Assembly (NCBI GenBank): GCA_017650045.1
Contig: JAGCFP010000089.1
Coordinates: 1 to 63,271, forward strand
Source: Bacteroidaceae bacterium
GTDB lineage: Bacteria > Bacteroidota > Bacteroidia > Bacteroidales > Bacteroidaceae
Direction: 5' to 3'
Length of the DNA stretch: 63,271 nucleotides
Below are positions 16,113-25,608 of the stretch, piece by piece. Position numbers and translations under genes: made by a program. Under the pieces are notes generated by a model. That model saw only the letters and a program-made list of their open reading frames with translations. It searched no databases and had not been told where the DNA came from. How positions within the stretch are numbered: position 1 is the first letter of the stretch; each line of letters starts with the position of its first letter.

Positions 16113-19100
16113 ATGAAGACACAGTTGCTTACTATCGCCTTGAGTGCTTTATGTCTGACACTCAATGCTCAAAAGAATGAATGGCAAGACCCGCAGGTAA
16201 ATGCGGTGAATCGTTTGCCAATGCATACCCATTTCTTTGCATACGAAAACCAGTCGCGTGCCGATGGTGGAGAGATGGAAGCAAGTTCCAATTTCATGAC
16301 ACTGAACGGTACGTGGAAGTTCCATTGGGTAAAGGATGCAGACCAACGGCCGATGGATTTCTACCAAGTGGGTTACAACGATGGCGGCTGGGACAAAATG
16401 CCTGTGCCAGGTGTATGGGAACTCAACGGCTATGGAGATCCTCTGTATGTGAATATTGGCTATGCATGGATGAATCAGTTTACGAGCAATCCGCCTGAGA
16501 TACCTGTCAAGAATAACCATGTAGGCTCTTACCGCAAGGAAATCACAGTACCTGCCAGTTGGAATGGCAAGCAGATTATTGCCCACTTTGGCTCTGTGAC
16601 AAGTAACATCTATCTGTGGGTGAATGGCCGTTTCGTGGGATACAGCGAGGACAGCAAACTGGAGTGTGAGTTTGATCTCACGCCTTACTTGAAGGTGGGG
16701 CAAAAGAACCTTATCGCTTTCCAAGTGTTCCGCTGGTGCGATGGCACTTATTTGGAGGACCAGGATTTCTTCCGCTTCTGCGGCGTAGGACGCGACTGCT
16801 ATCTCTATGCCCGTAACAAGATGCATATCAGTGACATCCGCATTACTCCTGATTTGGACGCACAGTATAAGGATGGTACGCTGGATATCAAATTGCAAAC
16901 GGTGGGCAGTGGTAACATTGATCTGGAGCTTCTGGATGCCAGTGGTAAGAGCGTGGCCAATCAAACTGTGAAGGCTGCTGCTGCTCAAAATGTGAAGTTG
17001 GCCGTGAGCAACCCAAGCAAGTGGACTGCCGAGACACCTTATTTATATACATTGCGAGCTAAATTGATGCAAGGCACTAAGGTGCTGGAGGTAATTCCTA
17101 TAAAGGTGGGCTTCCGCAAGATCGAGATCAAGGATGCTCAGGTATTGGTAAACGGCCAACCAGTGCTCTTCAAGGGTGCCGACCGTCATGAACTGGATCC
17201 AGATGGTGGCTATGTGGTATCTAAGGAACGCATGCTGCAGGATATTCAGATTATGAAGAAGTTCAACCTTAATGCTGTGCGTACTTGTCACTATCCAGAT
17301 GATAGCTATTGGTATGACCTGTGTGATCAGTATGGTATCTACATGGTGGCTGAGGCTAACATCGAGAGTCATGGTATGGGTTATGGCGAGGCTACACTTG
17401 CTAAGCGTGCTGATTTTAAGAAGGCGCACATGGAGCGCGACCAGCGCAATGTGCAGCGCAACTTCAATCATCCGAGCATCATCTTCTGGTCGCTTGGAAA
17501 TGAGGCCGGCTATGGCGAGAACTTCGAGGAGACTTATAAGTGGACAAAAGCAGAAGATCCCAGTCGCCCTGTGCAGTATGAGCGTGCGGGTTATGAGGGT
17601 TTGTCGGACATCTATTGCCCGATGTACCTGAGTCCTGATGGGGCTGTGAGATACAGCGAGGATGCAACCAAGAACAAGCCGCTGATTCAATGTGAGTATG
17701 CTCATGCTATGGGCAACTCTGAGGGTGGTTTCAAGGAGTATTGGGAGATTATCCGCAAGTATCCGAAATATCAGGGTGGCTTTATCTGGGATTTCGTGGA
17801 TCAATCTATTCGCTGGACAGGCAAGAACGGTAAGATGATCTATGCTTATGGTGGTGATTTCAATAAGTTTGATGCCAGTGATCAAAACTTCTGTGATAAT
17901 GGTTTGATCAGTCCCGACCGCGTGCCTAATCCGCACATGTATGAGGTAGGCTATTATTATCAGAACATCTGGACCAAGGCAGTGGATATTGATAAAGGCC
18001 TTGTGAGCATCTATAATGAGAACTTCTTCCGTGACCTTTCTGCTTACTATCTGGAGTGGACCGTGATGCACAATGGCGAGCCTCAGCGTAGTGGACGGGT
18101 AGAAGATTTGAAGGTAGGACCACAGCAGACGGTGGAAATCACTCTGCCAATCGGTGGGCATTGTCAGCATTGCGAGTGGCTGCTTAATGTATCCTATAAA
18201 CTGAAGAATGCAGAAGGTTTGCTTCCTGCTGGTTTTGAGGTTGCAAAGGACCAGTTGGTTATGAATCCATTCCAAGGTGTTTCGATGGACTTCCACCATG
18301 TGGAGGCTGTAAATATGGACGTGGAAACTCCGACTGTTTGGGATAATGATCGCCGTTACCTTATTGTAGAGAACAACGACTTCCGCATGGAGTTCAGTCG
18401 TCAGACGGGATTCTTGGTAAAATATGCACTGAATGGTCAGGATATCCTGAAAGAAGGAGAGGCTCTGACACCGAACTTCTGGCGTGCTCCAACTGACAAT
18501 GATTTCGGTGCTCGTCTGCAGACACGCTATGCTGTCTGGAAGAATCCAACGTTGAAACTGACCTCTCTGAATCAGAAGACGAATGACGATGGTATGGTAG
18601 TGGTGGAAGCAGCTTATGAGATACCTGAAGTGCAAGGCAAGTTAGATATGACTTACATTATAAATAATGTGGGTGCCGTGAAAATCACACAGAAGCTGAC
18701 TGCAGACAAAGAGGCAAATATTTCTGATTTCTTCCGTTTTGGTATGCAACTTCCTATGCCTCGAAGCTTCGAGAACATTGAATATTGGGGACGCGGACCT
18801 GTGGAGAACTACATAGATCGTAAGGACAATGCATTGATAGGCATATATAACCAGACGGTGACAGAGCAGTTCTATCCATATATCCGTCCGCAGGAAACAG
18901 GTACGAAGACCGATATCCGTTGGTGGCACATGACTGACGCTACCGGACGTGGTATTGAGGTGGTTTCTGAAGAACCGTTCTCAGCATCAGCCCTCCACTA
19001 TACGATTGAATCTCTTGATGAGGGAGTGGCTAAGCATCAGATGCACTCTCCAGAAGTGGAAGAGGCTGATCTGACGAACTTACTCATAGACAAAGTGCAG

Positions 19101-19226
19101 ATGGGACTGGGGTGTATCACCAGTTGGGGAACTTTACCACTGGAACAGTATCGCCTGCCATTCCAGGACTATGAATTCACGTTCATCATCAGTCCGTTGA
19201 GCCATCCACAGTATCATGGAATGTAA
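16113..19226 (+). CDS. Secreted GH2 beta-galactosidase
   Basis: This 1037-residue enzyme of the LacZ type hydrolyses terminal beta-galactosides. A signal peptide (about residues 1-19, ending LTLNAQ) sends it to the periplasm. The order is jelly-roll sugar-binding domain, Ig-like domain, TIM barrel, second Ig-like domain, and C-terminal small-chain domain. IIFWSLGNEAGYG carries the acid/base glutamate and PLIQCEYAHAMGNSEGG the nucleophile glutamate. Length and motif order match E. coli LacZ. It stands alone, with its own -7 box and a terminator, and is not inside a visible Sus-type locus. Confidence 0.93.
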   Translation: MKTQLLTIALSALCLTLNAQKNEWQDPQVNAVNRLPMHTHFFAYENQSRADGGEMEASSNFMTLNGTWKFHWVKDADQRPMDFYQVGYNDGGWDKMPVPGVWELNGYGDPLYVNIGYAWMNQFTSNPPEIPVKNNHVGSYRKEITVPASWNGKQIIAHFGSVTSNIYLWVNGRFVGYSEDSKLECEFDLTPYLKVGQKNLIAFQVFRWCDGTYLEDQDFFRFCGVGRDCYLYARNKMHISDIRITPDLDAQYKDGTLDIKLQTVGSGNIDLELLDASGKSVANQTVKAAAAQNVKLAVSNPSKWTAETPYLYTLRAKLMQGTKVLEVIPIKVGFRKIEIKDAQVLVNGQPVLFKGADRHELDPDGGYVVSKERMLQDIQIMKKFNLNAVRTCHYPDDSYWYDLCDQYGIYMVAEANIESHGMGYGEATLAKRADFKKAHMERDQRNVQRNFNHPSIIFWSLGNEAGYGENFEETYKWTKAEDPSRPVQYERAGYEGLSDIYCPMYLSPDGAVRYSEDATKNKPLIQCEYAHAMGNSEGGFKEYWEIIRKYPKYQGGFIWDFVDQSIRWTGKNGKMIYAYGGDFNKFDASDQNFCDNGLISPDRVPNPHMYEVGYYYQNIWTKAVDIDKGLVSIYNENFFRDLSAYYLEWTVMHNGEPQRSGRVEDLKVGPQQTVEITLPIGGHCQHCEWLLNVSYKLKNAEGLLPAGFEVAKDQLVMNPFQGVSMDFHHVEAVNMDVETPTVWDNDRRYLIVENNDFRMEFSRQTGFLVKYALNGQDILKEGEALTPNFWRAPTDNDFGARLQTRYAVWKNPTLKLTSLNQKTNDDGMVVVEAAYEIPEVQGKLDMTYIINNVGAVKITQKLTADKEANISDFFRFGMQLPMPRSFENIEYWGRGPVENYIDRKDNALIGIYNQTVTEQFYPYIRPQETGTKTDIRWWHMTDATGRGIEVVSEEPFSASALHYTIESLDEGVAKHQMHSPEVEEADLTNLLIDKVQMGLGCITSWGTLPLEQYRLPFQDYEFTFIISPLSHPQYHGM

Positions 19227-19240
19227 TTTCAGGAAATGAA

Positions 19241-19283
19241 AAAGGCGTTTGGCATATCAGAAATGCTGGCAAACGCCTTTTTT
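19241..19283 (+). terminator. Terminator of the beta-galactosidase gene
   Basis: AAAGGCGTTTG (19241-19251) pairs with CAAACGCCTTT (19270-19280), followed by TTT. It begins 14 bases after the stop codon. Confidence 0.8.
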
Positions 19284-19315
19284 CTTACTGTATTTTTAAT
19301 AAAAAGGAGTAAAGG

Positions 19316-19347
19316 TTTGCATTTGTGGCAGATAATAGTTAACTTCG
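19316..19347 (+). promoter_or_regulatory. Promoter of the EF-G paralogue gene
   Basis: TTTG at 19316-19319 and TAACTTCG at 19340-19347 are separated by 20 bases. The -7 box has C in place of the second-last T, a common variant. The leader to the ATG at 19390 is about 35 bases. Confidence 0.55.
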
Positions 19348-19389
19348 GGCGCTCAATTTTATAGCATTCACTTTAAATCATATAAGTTC

Positions 19390-21546
19390 ATGAAAGTTTA
19401 TCAAACAAACGAGATCAAGAACATTGCCCTGCTTGGAAACTCAGGCGCGGGTAAGACCACCCTCACAGAGGCGCTGCTCTTTGAGAGTGGTATCATTAGA
19501 CGTCGTGGTAAAGTAACGACCAAGAACACAGTCAGCGATTATTTCCCCGTGGAGCAGGAATATGGTTATTCCGTATTCTCAACTGTTTTCCATGTAGAAA
19601 ACAATGGTAAGAAACTGAATATTATCGACTGCCCAGGAAGTGATGACTTCGTAGGTGCTGCAGTGACTGCCATGAATGTGACGGATGCTGCCATGTTGCT
19701 CATCAATGGTGCAGTTGGTCCTGAAGTTGGAACGCAGAATCAGTTCCGCTATACAGATGCATTGAAGAAACCTGTGATTTTCGTAGTTAACAAGCTTGAC
19801 AGTGAGAACTGCGATTTTGATCAGGTATTGGAGAAACTGAAGGAGACTTATGGATCTAAGGTTGTTCCTGTACAGTATCCTATTAATCCAGGTGCCAACT
19901 ATAATGCCATGATTGATGTACTGAAGATGAAGAAGTACTCATGGGGTGAAGAAGGTGGTGCTCCTACAATAGAGGATATCCCTGCTGGTGAGATGGCAAA
20001 GGCTGAAGAATGGCATAATACGTTGATTGAAGCTGCCGCTGAGCATGATGATGCTTTGATGGAGAAGTTCTTTGATACGATGGAGCTTTCTGAGGAAGAG
20101 GCTGTGGAAGGTATCCGTAAGGGTCTGGCATCTCGTGGCATGTTCCCTGTTTGCTGCGTTTGCGCAGGTAAGGATATGGGTGTTCATCGCCTCATGGAAT
20201 TCCTTGGGGATGTGGTTCCACTCGTGAGCGATATGCCTGCTGTGAAGAATACACATGGTGAGGAAATCACTCCTGATCCAAACGCTCCAACCTCATTGTA
20301 TTTCTTCAAGACTGGTGTGGAGCCTCATATTGGTGAGGTGCAGTACTTCAAGGTGATGAGTGGTACAGTACGCGAGGGTGATGACCTGACTAATGCCGAC
20401 CGTGGTTCTAAGGAGCGCATCGGCCAGTTGTTCTCTTGTGCTGGTTCTATTCGTGATAAGGTGGAAGCTATGGCTGCTGGTGATATCGGCTGTACAGTGA
20501 AGCTGAAAGATGTGCATCTGGGCAATACACTGAATGGCAAGGATGTGGATAATCGTTTTGACTTTATCAAGTATCCTAATTCTAAGTATTCTCGTGCCAT
20601 CCGTCCAACTAATGAGGCTGAGATGGAGAAGATGATGACACTGCTCAACCGTATGCATGAGGAAGATCCAACGTGGGTTATCGACCAGTCTAAGGAATTG
20701 CGTCAGACCATCGTTAATGGACAGGGTGAGTTCCACCTTCGTACGTTAAAGTGGCGTTTAGAGAATAACGAGAAACTGTCTATCGTTTATGATGAGCCTC
20801 GTATTCCTTATCGTGAGACTATCACAAAGGCTGCCCGTGCAGATTATCGCCACAAGAAGCAATCAGGTGGTGCTGGTCAGTTCGGTGAGGTTCACTTGAT
20901 TGTAGAACCTTATACCGAAGGTATGCCAGAACCTGATACTTATCGTTTCGGTGGTCAGGAATATAAGATCAATGTGAAGGGTAAAGAAGAGATTCCATTG
21001 GAGTGGGGAGGTAAGGTCGTCTTCATTAACGCTGTGGTTGGTGGTGCTATTGATGCCCGCTTCATGCCTGCTATCCTGAAGGGTATCATGTCTCGTATGG
21101 AACAAGGTCCGCTGACAGGCTCTTATGCTCGTGATGTACGCGTCATCGTTTATGATGGTAAGATGCACCCAGTGGATTCTAATGAAATCTCCTTCATGTT
21201 GGCTGGTAGAAATGCCTTCAGTACTGCATTCCGCGAGGCAGGTCCTAAGATCCTGGAGCCTGTATATGATGTAGAAGTGTTGGTTCCTGCCGACTATATG
21301 GGTGATGTGATGAGCGACTTGCAGGGTCGTCGTGCCATGATTATGGGTATGGATAGCGATTCTGGTTTCCAGAAATTGGTGGCTAAGGTGCCATTGAAGG
21401 AAATGTCTTCTTATTCAACCGCATTGAGCTCTCTGACAGGTGGTCGCGCTTCTTTCAACATGAAGTTTGCAAGCTATGAGCTGGTACCAACCGATGTTCA
21501 GAATAAGTTGATTAAGGAATTCGAGGAGAAAGAACAGGAAGAGTAA
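19390..21546 (+). CDS. fusA2: Elongation factor G paralogue (EF-G2-like)
   Basis: This 718-residue protein has all five EF-G domains. The P-loop GNSGAGKT (16-23) and the NKLD motif are intact, but switch II reads DCPGSDDF (80-87), with Ser84 where active translational GTPases have the catalytic histidine of DTPGH. Switch I (QEYGYSVFS) also lacks the usual RGIT sequence. Bacteroides species carry a second EF-G reported to promote translocation without GTP hydrolysis and to help gut colonisation. These changes, and the neighbourhood with rprXY and rpsF-rpsR-rplI, suggest that paralogue. A standard EF-G gene should exist elsewhere in the genome. Confidence 0.85.
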   Translation: MKVYQTNEIKNIALLGNSGAGKTTLTEALLFESGIIRRRGKVTTKNTVSDYFPVEQEYGYSVFSTVFHVENNGKKLNIIDCPGSDDFVGAAVTAMNVTDAAMLLINGAVGPEVGTQNQFRYTDALKKPVIFVVNKLDSENCDFDQVLEKLKETYGSKVVPVQYPINPGANYNAMIDVLKMKKYSWGEEGGAPTIEDIPAGEMAKAEEWHNTLIEAAAEHDDALMEKFFDTMELSEEEAVEGIRKGLASRGMFPVCCVCAGKDMGVHRLMEFLGDVVPLVSDMPAVKNTHGEEITPDPNAPTSLYFFKTGVEPHIGEVQYFKVMSGTVREGDDLTNADRGSKERIGQLFSCAGSIRDKVEAMAAGDIGCTVKLKDVHLGNTLNGKDVDNRFDFIKYPNSKYSRAIRPTNEAEMEKMMTLLNRMHEEDPTWVIDQSKELRQTIVNGQGEFHLRTLKWRLENNEKLSIVYDEPRIPYRETITKAARADYRHKKQSGGAGQFGEVHLIVEPYTEGMPEPDTYRFGGQEYKINVKGKEEIPLEWGGKVVFINAVVGGAIDARFMPAILKGIMSRMEQGPLTGSYARDVRVIVYDGKMHPVDSNEISFMLAGRNAFSTAFREAGPKILEPVYDVEVLVPADYMGDVMSDLQGRRAMIMGMDSDSGFQKLVAKVPLKEMSSYSTALSSLTGGRASFNMKFASYELVPTDVQNKLIKEFEEKEQEE

Positions 21547-21575
21547 TCTTTCTTATCCAGAAATCTGTTTATAAA

Positions 21576-21609
21576 GTCGCTGCCGTAGGCTTATGCTTAT
21601 GGCAGCGAT
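21576..21609 (+). terminator. Terminator of the EF-G paralogue gene
   Basis: GTCGCTGCCGTAGGC pairs with GCTTATGGCAGCGAT around a TTAT loop, with two G-U pairs. A T-rich stretch follows. It lies 30 bases after the stop codon. Confidence 0.75.
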
Positions 21610-21693
21610 TTCTATTATGTGCTAATAAAATGAAAAAACACTTTATTTCTTAAAAAAATAGCGCAAAAAGCTAAATTGTAAATTTATTTTAGT

Positions 21694-21701
21694 TATTTTT
21701 G
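21694..21701 (+). promoter_or_regulatory. -7 box of rprXY
   Basis: TATTTTTG lies 22 bases before the rprX start. The -33 position has no TTTG (CTAA region), so the promoter may need an activator or be weak. Confidence 0.45.
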
Positions 21702-21723
21702 CTTCAAGATTTAACAATTTAAG

Positions 21724-23262
21724 ATGAAAAAGAGAACGATTTGGATATTGGGTATTGTGATGGGGGCTTCTTTCCTTATCTTGCTCTTTCTGCAAATCAG
21801 TTATATAGAGGAGATGGCTAAGATGCGCAATGAGCAGTTTGACGAATCTGTTAAGCGCGCATTAATGTCGGTCTCAAAGGATGTGGAAGCAGAGGAGATG
21901 GAGAGATGGCTTCGAGAAGATCTCTCTTCTGCAGAGAAGAATGGATGGACAGACTCTCAGAACAGACAGTCTTCTCAGAGTTATATCACTGCTCCGGATG
22001 GCTCTAAAATAGAATTGAGGCCGTTCTCAGGAGTACAACAGGATTTCCCCAGTGGGGTAGTGATATCACGAAACCATGGTGCAAGGACTATTCCACAGAC
22101 TTCAAGGACAATGGCAGATATGTTGAAAAACCGTTACCTTTATCAGAAAGGCTTGATGGAGGAAGTGGTTTGGGAGATGATATACTATGCCAGCGACCGT
22201 CCGCTCTATGAACGTGTGAACTATGTAAATTTAGATCAGTATCTGAAGTCGGGATTGGCTGACAATGGTATTAATCTGACTTACCATTTCAAATTGGTGG
22301 ATGCAGACGGAAGGGAATTATACCGTTGCTCTGACTATACGGATGAAGGAAGTAAGAATGCGTATTCCCAGCCGTTGTTCCTAAATGATCCGCCAGCAAG
22401 GATAAGTACATTGCAAGTACATTTTCCTGGTAAGTCGAATTACATCTTCGATTCTGTGAGTTTCATGATTCCGTCTGTCATCTTTACGGTGGTATTGCTG
22501 GTGACTTTCATCTTTACCATCTATACGATCTTCAGACAGAAGAAATTGACGGAGATGAAGAACGACTTCATTAACAATATGACTCATGAGTTTAAGACAC
22601 CTATTTCAACGATCTCGTTGGCTGCTCAGATGCTCAACGATCCTTCTGTGTCGAAATCGCCAGCGATGTTCCAGCATGTGTCTGGTATCATAAATGATGA
22701 GACGAAACGCTTGAGGTTCCAAGTGGAGAAGGTGTTGCAGATGTCTATGTTCGACAGACAGAAAGCCACGTTGAAGATGAAGGAAGTGGATGCCAATGAG
22801 CTGATTTATGGGGTGGTAAATACCTTCCATCTGAAAGTGGAGAAATTTGGTGGTGAGATAGAGACAGAATTGGATGCAGATAATCCATTCATCTTTGTGG
22901 ATGAAATGCATATCACGAATGTAATATTCAATCTGATGGATAATGCTGTGAAATACCGCAATCCAGAGGTTGCCCTCCGATTAAAGGTACGTACGTGGAA
23001 TGAGTCTGACAGATTGCTGATATCCATTCAAGACAATGGTATTGGCATTAAAAAAGAAGACTTGAAAAAGATATTTGAGAAGTTCTATCGAGTACATACA
23101 GGGAATGTGCATGATGTGAAGGGCTTCGGATTGGGACTGGCTTATGTGAAGAAAATCATTACTGATCATAAGGGAACAATTAAGGCGGAAAGTGAACTGA
23201 ATGAAGGAACGAAATTCATCATTTCTTTACCGCTAGTTAAGGATTCTGATATTACTAACTAA
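21724..23262 (+). CDS. rprX: Sensor histidine kinase RprX
   Basis: This 512-residue kinase has an N-terminal helix (about 6-25), a periplasmic sensor region (about 26-245), a second helix (SVIFTVVLLVTFIFTIYTIF region), then a HisKA domain with MTHEFKTP (His288) and an ATPase domain with N box NVIFNLMDNAVKY, G1 DNGIGIKKED, F box FEKFYRV and G2 GFGLGLAYV. The N-terminus MKKRTIWILGIVMGASFL and the partner gene 13 bases downstream fit RprX of Bacteroides, which was found through altered tetracycline-resistance expression. Its natural signal is not visible in the sequence. Confidence 0.88.
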   Translation: MKKRTIWILGIVMGASFLILLFLQISYIEEMAKMRNEQFDESVKRALMSVSKDVEAEEMERWLREDLSSAEKNGWTDSQNRQSSQSYITAPDGSKIELRPFSGVQQDFPSGVVISRNHGARTIPQTSRTMADMLKNRYLYQKGLMEEVVWEMIYYASDRPLYERVNYVNLDQYLKSGLADNGINLTYHFKLVDADGRELYRCSDYTDEGSKNAYSQPLFLNDPPARISTLQVHFPGKSNYIFDSVSFMIPSVIFTVVLLVTFIFTIYTIFRQKKLTEMKNDFINNMTHEFKTPISTISLAAQMLNDPSVSKSPAMFQHVSGIINDETKRLRFQVEKVLQMSMFDRQKATLKMKEVDANELIYGVVNTFHLKVEKFGGEIETELDADNPFIFVDEMHITNVIFNLMDNAVKYRNPEVALRLKVRTWNESDRLLISIQDNGIGIKKEDLKKIFEKFYRVHTGNVHDVKGFGLGLAYVKKIITDHKGTIKAESELNEGTKFIISLPLVKDSDITN

Positions 23263-23275
23263 AAACAATAGAATT

Positions 23276-23977
23276 ATGGAAGAGAAATTGCGTATCCTAT
23301 TGTGCGAAGATGACGAAAATCTTGGCATGCTTTTGAGAGAGTACTTGCAAGCTAAAGGCTATGCTGCAGAGTTGTATCCTGATGGAGATGCCGGTTATAA
23401 GGCATTCCTGAAGAATAAGTATGATATTTGTGTGTTCGATGTGATGATGCCAAAGAAGGATGGATTCACATTGGCACAGGAAGTACGTGCTGCTAATTCA
23501 GAGATTCCTATTATATTCCTGACTGCAAAGACATTGAAGGATGATATTCTGGAAGGCTTTAAAATTGGGGCCGATGATTATATCACCAAGCCTTTCAGTA
23601 TGGAGGAACTGACATTCAGAATTGAAGCTATACTTCGTCGTGTACGTGGAAAGAAGAATAAGGAGAGCAGCGTTTATAAGATTGGAAAGTTTACCTTCGA
23701 TACCCAGAAGCAGATCCTGTCATTGGGAGAGAAACAGACGAAACTTACGACGAAGGAATCTGAACTTCTGAGTTTACTCTGTGCGCATGCCAATGAAATC
23801 TTACAGCGTGATTTTGCCTTGAAGACTATTTGGATAGATGACAACTACTTCAATGCCCGTAGCATGGATGTTTATATCACGAAACTGCGCAAGCATCTGA
23901 AGGAAGATGATACCATTGAGATTATCAATATCCACGGAAAAGGCTATAAGCTGATTACGCCAGAGAAGGAAGTCTGA
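23276..23977 (+). CDS. rprY: OmpR-family response regulator RprY
   Basis: This 233-residue regulator has a receiver domain with acidic pair Asp12-Asp13, phosphoacceptor Asp55 (FDVMMPKKDG), a conserved Thr in FLTAKT and Lys in ITKPF. A C-terminal winged helix follows (KLTTKESELLSLL, ARSMDVYITKLRKHL, IINIHGKGYKL), so it binds DNA when phosphorylated by RprX. It is cotranscribed with rprX and followed by a strong terminator. Confidence 0.9.
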   Translation: MEEKLRILLCEDDENLGMLLREYLQAKGYAAELYPDGDAGYKAFLKNKYDICVFDVMMPKKDGFTLAQEVRAANSEIPIIFLTAKTLKDDILEGFKIGADDYITKPFSMEELTFRIEAILRRVRGKKNKESSVYKIGKFTFDTQKQILSLGEKQTKLTTKESELLSLLCAHANEILQRDFALKTIWIDDNYFNARSMDVYITKLRKHLKEDDTIEIINIHGKGYKLITPEKEV

Positions 23978-23994
23978 AAAAGGTTATGAAAAAA

Positions 23995-24032
23995 GAAGAG
24001 GGGGATAATCAACGATCCCCCTCTTCCTTTTA
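23995..24032 (+). terminator. Terminator of rprXY
   Basis: GAAGAGGGGGAT (23995-24006) pairs perfectly with ATCCCCCTCTTC (24015-24026), followed by CTTTT. It begins 18 bases after the rprY stop and also faces the end of the small minus-strand gene. Confidence 0.9.
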
Positions 24033-24049
24033 ATGTTGTTTGTTGGCAA

Positions 24050-24214
24050 TTAGTCAACGTATTTCTTATTCAGCCAAATGTGCAGAATGAGACCAATGAT
24101 CATTACTCCTACAGAACCAAACAGAATGACGTTATTGTTGACATTTCCAGTAAACTCGCAAGCAACGAGTACAATTGCTGCCAAGATAATCAATAATACA
24201 CCTAAATGTTTCAT
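24050..24214 (-). CDS. Small membrane protein, 54 aa
   Basis: Read on the minus strand, 24214 to 24050 is an open frame of 54 residues: MKHLGVLLIILAAIVLVACE, a polar turn (FTGNVNNN), a second helix (VILFGSVGVMIIGLILHIW) and the basic end LNKKYVD. Two membrane helices with a short loop and a KK tail are typical of small conserved Bacteroidetes membrane proteins. It lies between the rprXY terminator and the rpsF promoter. The Cys19 could suggest a lipobox (LVAC), but the second helix argues against a lipoprotein. Function unknown. Confidence 0.65.
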   Translation of the reverse strand: MKHLGVLLIILAAIVLVACEFTGNVNNNVILFGSVGVMIIGLILHIWLNKKYVD

Positions 24215-24387
24215 CTTATAAATATTTTTAATTGTTATTATTATAATCTCTCTAGCTAAATCAATTACAAAGAAAGTTATAATTATTCAATGAAAGAAAT
24301 TATTTTGCGAAAAAATGCTCCTTGACCCCTAAATTTCTTTTATAGATGGTATTTGCGTCATGTTTTTGATAAATAAACATGGAGAAG

Positions 24388-24419
24388 TTTGGTGGAACTA
24401 AATAAAAACTCTATCTTTG
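24388..24419 (+). promoter_or_regulatory. Promoter of rpsF-rpsR-rplI
   Basis: TTTG (24388-24391), 20 bases, TATCTTTG (24412-24419), the canonical Bacteroidetes form. The leader to the rpsF ATG at 24464 is about 38 bases, long enough for ribosomal-protein autoregulation, although I see no defined structure. Confidence 0.75.
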
Positions 24420-24463
24420 CACCGCAATTTTTAAAACATATTTTAATTTTATTACAAGTAAGT

Positions 24464-24808
24464 ATGAATAAGTACGAAACCGTTTTCATTTTAACTCCCG
24501 TTTTGTCTGATGATCAGATGAAGGAAGCGGTAGAAAAATTCAAAGGCATCCTTACAGATGATGGTGCCAAGATTGTGAATGAAGAAGGCTGGGGACTGAG
24601 AAAGTTGGCTTATCCTATCCAGAAGAAGTCAACGGGTTTCTATCAGCTGATTGAGTTTGAGGCAGAGCCTACTACGATTGCTAAGTTAGAGGTTAACTTT
24701 CGTCGCGATGAGCGCGTTCTTCGTTTCTTGACTTTCCGTCAGGATAAGTTCGCTGCTGAGTATGCAGAAAAGAGAAGAAATTTGAAATCAAGTAAAAAGG
24801 AGGATTAA
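24464..24808 (+). CDS. rpsF: 30S ribosomal protein S6
   Basis: This 114-residue protein has the S6 pattern: [36 protein letters not shown] and [13 protein letters not shown]6 binds 16S rRNA together with S18, encoded next. The start at 24464 is chosen because homologues begin MNxYETVFI and the promoter -7 box at 24412-24419 lies downstream of the earlier ATG at 24389. The stop is 2 bases before rpsR, and its last codons hold the rpsR Shine-Dalgarno (AAGGAGG). Confidence 0.97.
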   Translation: MNKYETVFILTPVLSDDQMKEAVEKFKGILTDDGAKIVNEEGWGLRKLAYPIQKKSTGFYQLIEFEAEPTTIAKLEVNFRRDERVLRFLTFRQDKFAAEYAEKRRNLKSSKKED

Positions 24809-24810
24809 TT

Positions 24811-25083
24811 ATGGCACAGCAAGTTCAATCAGAAATCAGATATTTAACACCACCTTCAGTAGATGTTAAGAAGAAAAAGTATTGCCGTTTCAAGAAAGCC
24901 GGTATCAAGTATATTGATTACAAGGATCCTGAGTTCTTGAAGAAGTTCCTCAATGAGCAGGGCAAGATTCTGCCTCGTCGTATTACCGGTACTTCTCTGA
25001 AGTTCCAGCGTCGTGTTGCTCAAGCAGTAAAGCGTGCACGCCATTTGGCATTGCTTCCTTATGTAACAGATATGATGAAATAA
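24811..25083 (+). CDS. rpsR: 30S ribosomal protein S18
   Basis: This 90-residue protein contains the S18 core: [22 protein letters not shown]-type helix, [19 protein letters not shown] and [14 protein letters not shown]. It forms a heterodimer with S6 in the small-subunit platform. A good Shine-Dalgarno lies upstream, unusual in this phylum but common for ribosomal genes in operons. The next gene follows after 18 bases with its own GAGGAGG. No ssb gene interrupts the operon, as is usual in Bacteroidetes. Confidence 0.97.
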   Translation: MAQQVQSEIRYLTPPSVDVKKKKYCRFKKAGIKYIDYKDPEFLKKFLNEQGKILPRRITGTSLKFQRRVAQAVKRARHLALLPYVTDMMK

Positions 25084-25101
25084 TTTAGAGGAGGAGATAG
25101 T

Positions 25102-25551
25102 ATGCAAGTTATTTTGAAAGAAGACGTAGCCAATTTGGGTTACAAAGACGATATTGTTAATGTAAAGCCTGGTTATGGCCGCAACTACCTTATCCCAACA
25201 GGTAAAGCTGTCATCGCAACGGAGTCTGCAAAGAAAGTTTTGGCAGAGAATCTGAGACAACGTGCTCATAAACTGGAGAAAATCAAGAATGACGCTTCTG
25301 CATTGGCAGAGAAGCTGAAGGATGTGGCTTTGGTTATTTCTACGAAAGTTAGTCCTACTGGTTCTATCTATGGTTCAGTAAGCAATATCCAGATTGCTGA
25401 TGAGTTGGCAAAGTTAGGCTTCGAGATTGATCGTAAGTCTATCAACGTAGAAGACGTTAAGGCTGTGGGCAACTATGTAGCAAAGGTGAAGTTGCACAAG
25501 GAGGTTTCTGCAGAGATTCCTTTCGAGGTAGTAGCAGAAGAGGATAAATAA
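25102..25551 (+). CDS. rplI: 50S ribosomal protein L9
   Basis: This 149-residue protein has the L9 N-domain [32 protein letters not shown], the long connecting helix ([24 protein letters not shown]) and the C-domain ([30 protein letters not shown]). It binds 23S rRNA near the L1 stalk. It is the last gene of the operon, followed by a strong bidirectional terminator. Confidence 0.97.
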   Translation: MQVILKEDVANLGYKDDIVNVKPGYGRNYLIPTGKAVIATESAKKVLAENLRQRAHKLEKIKNDASALAEKLKDVALVISTKVSPTGSIYGSVSNIQIADELAKLGFEIDRKSINVEDVKAVGNYVAKVKLHKEVSAEIPFEVVAEEDK

Positions 25552-25574
25552 TTATCTGAGTGATATTAAAAGTC

Positions 25575-25608
25575 AAGGGGCTGTCTCAAAAACAGCCCCT
25601 TCTTTTTT
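25575..25608. terminator. Terminator shared by rplI and the convergent lipoprotein gene
   Basis: AAGGGGCTGT (25575-25584) and ACAGCCCCTT (25592-25601) form a 10-base stem, followed by CTTTTTTA on the plus strand and preceded by a A/T-rich stretch useful on the minus strand. Confidence 0.85.

Noticed and set aside
17043-18635. Long open frame (530 codons) on the minus strand inside the beta-galactosidase gene
   Set aside because: It is antisense to a complete GH2 gene with all catalytic motifs, its product has no recognisable domain and is His/Ile/Leu-rich as expected from a shadow frame.
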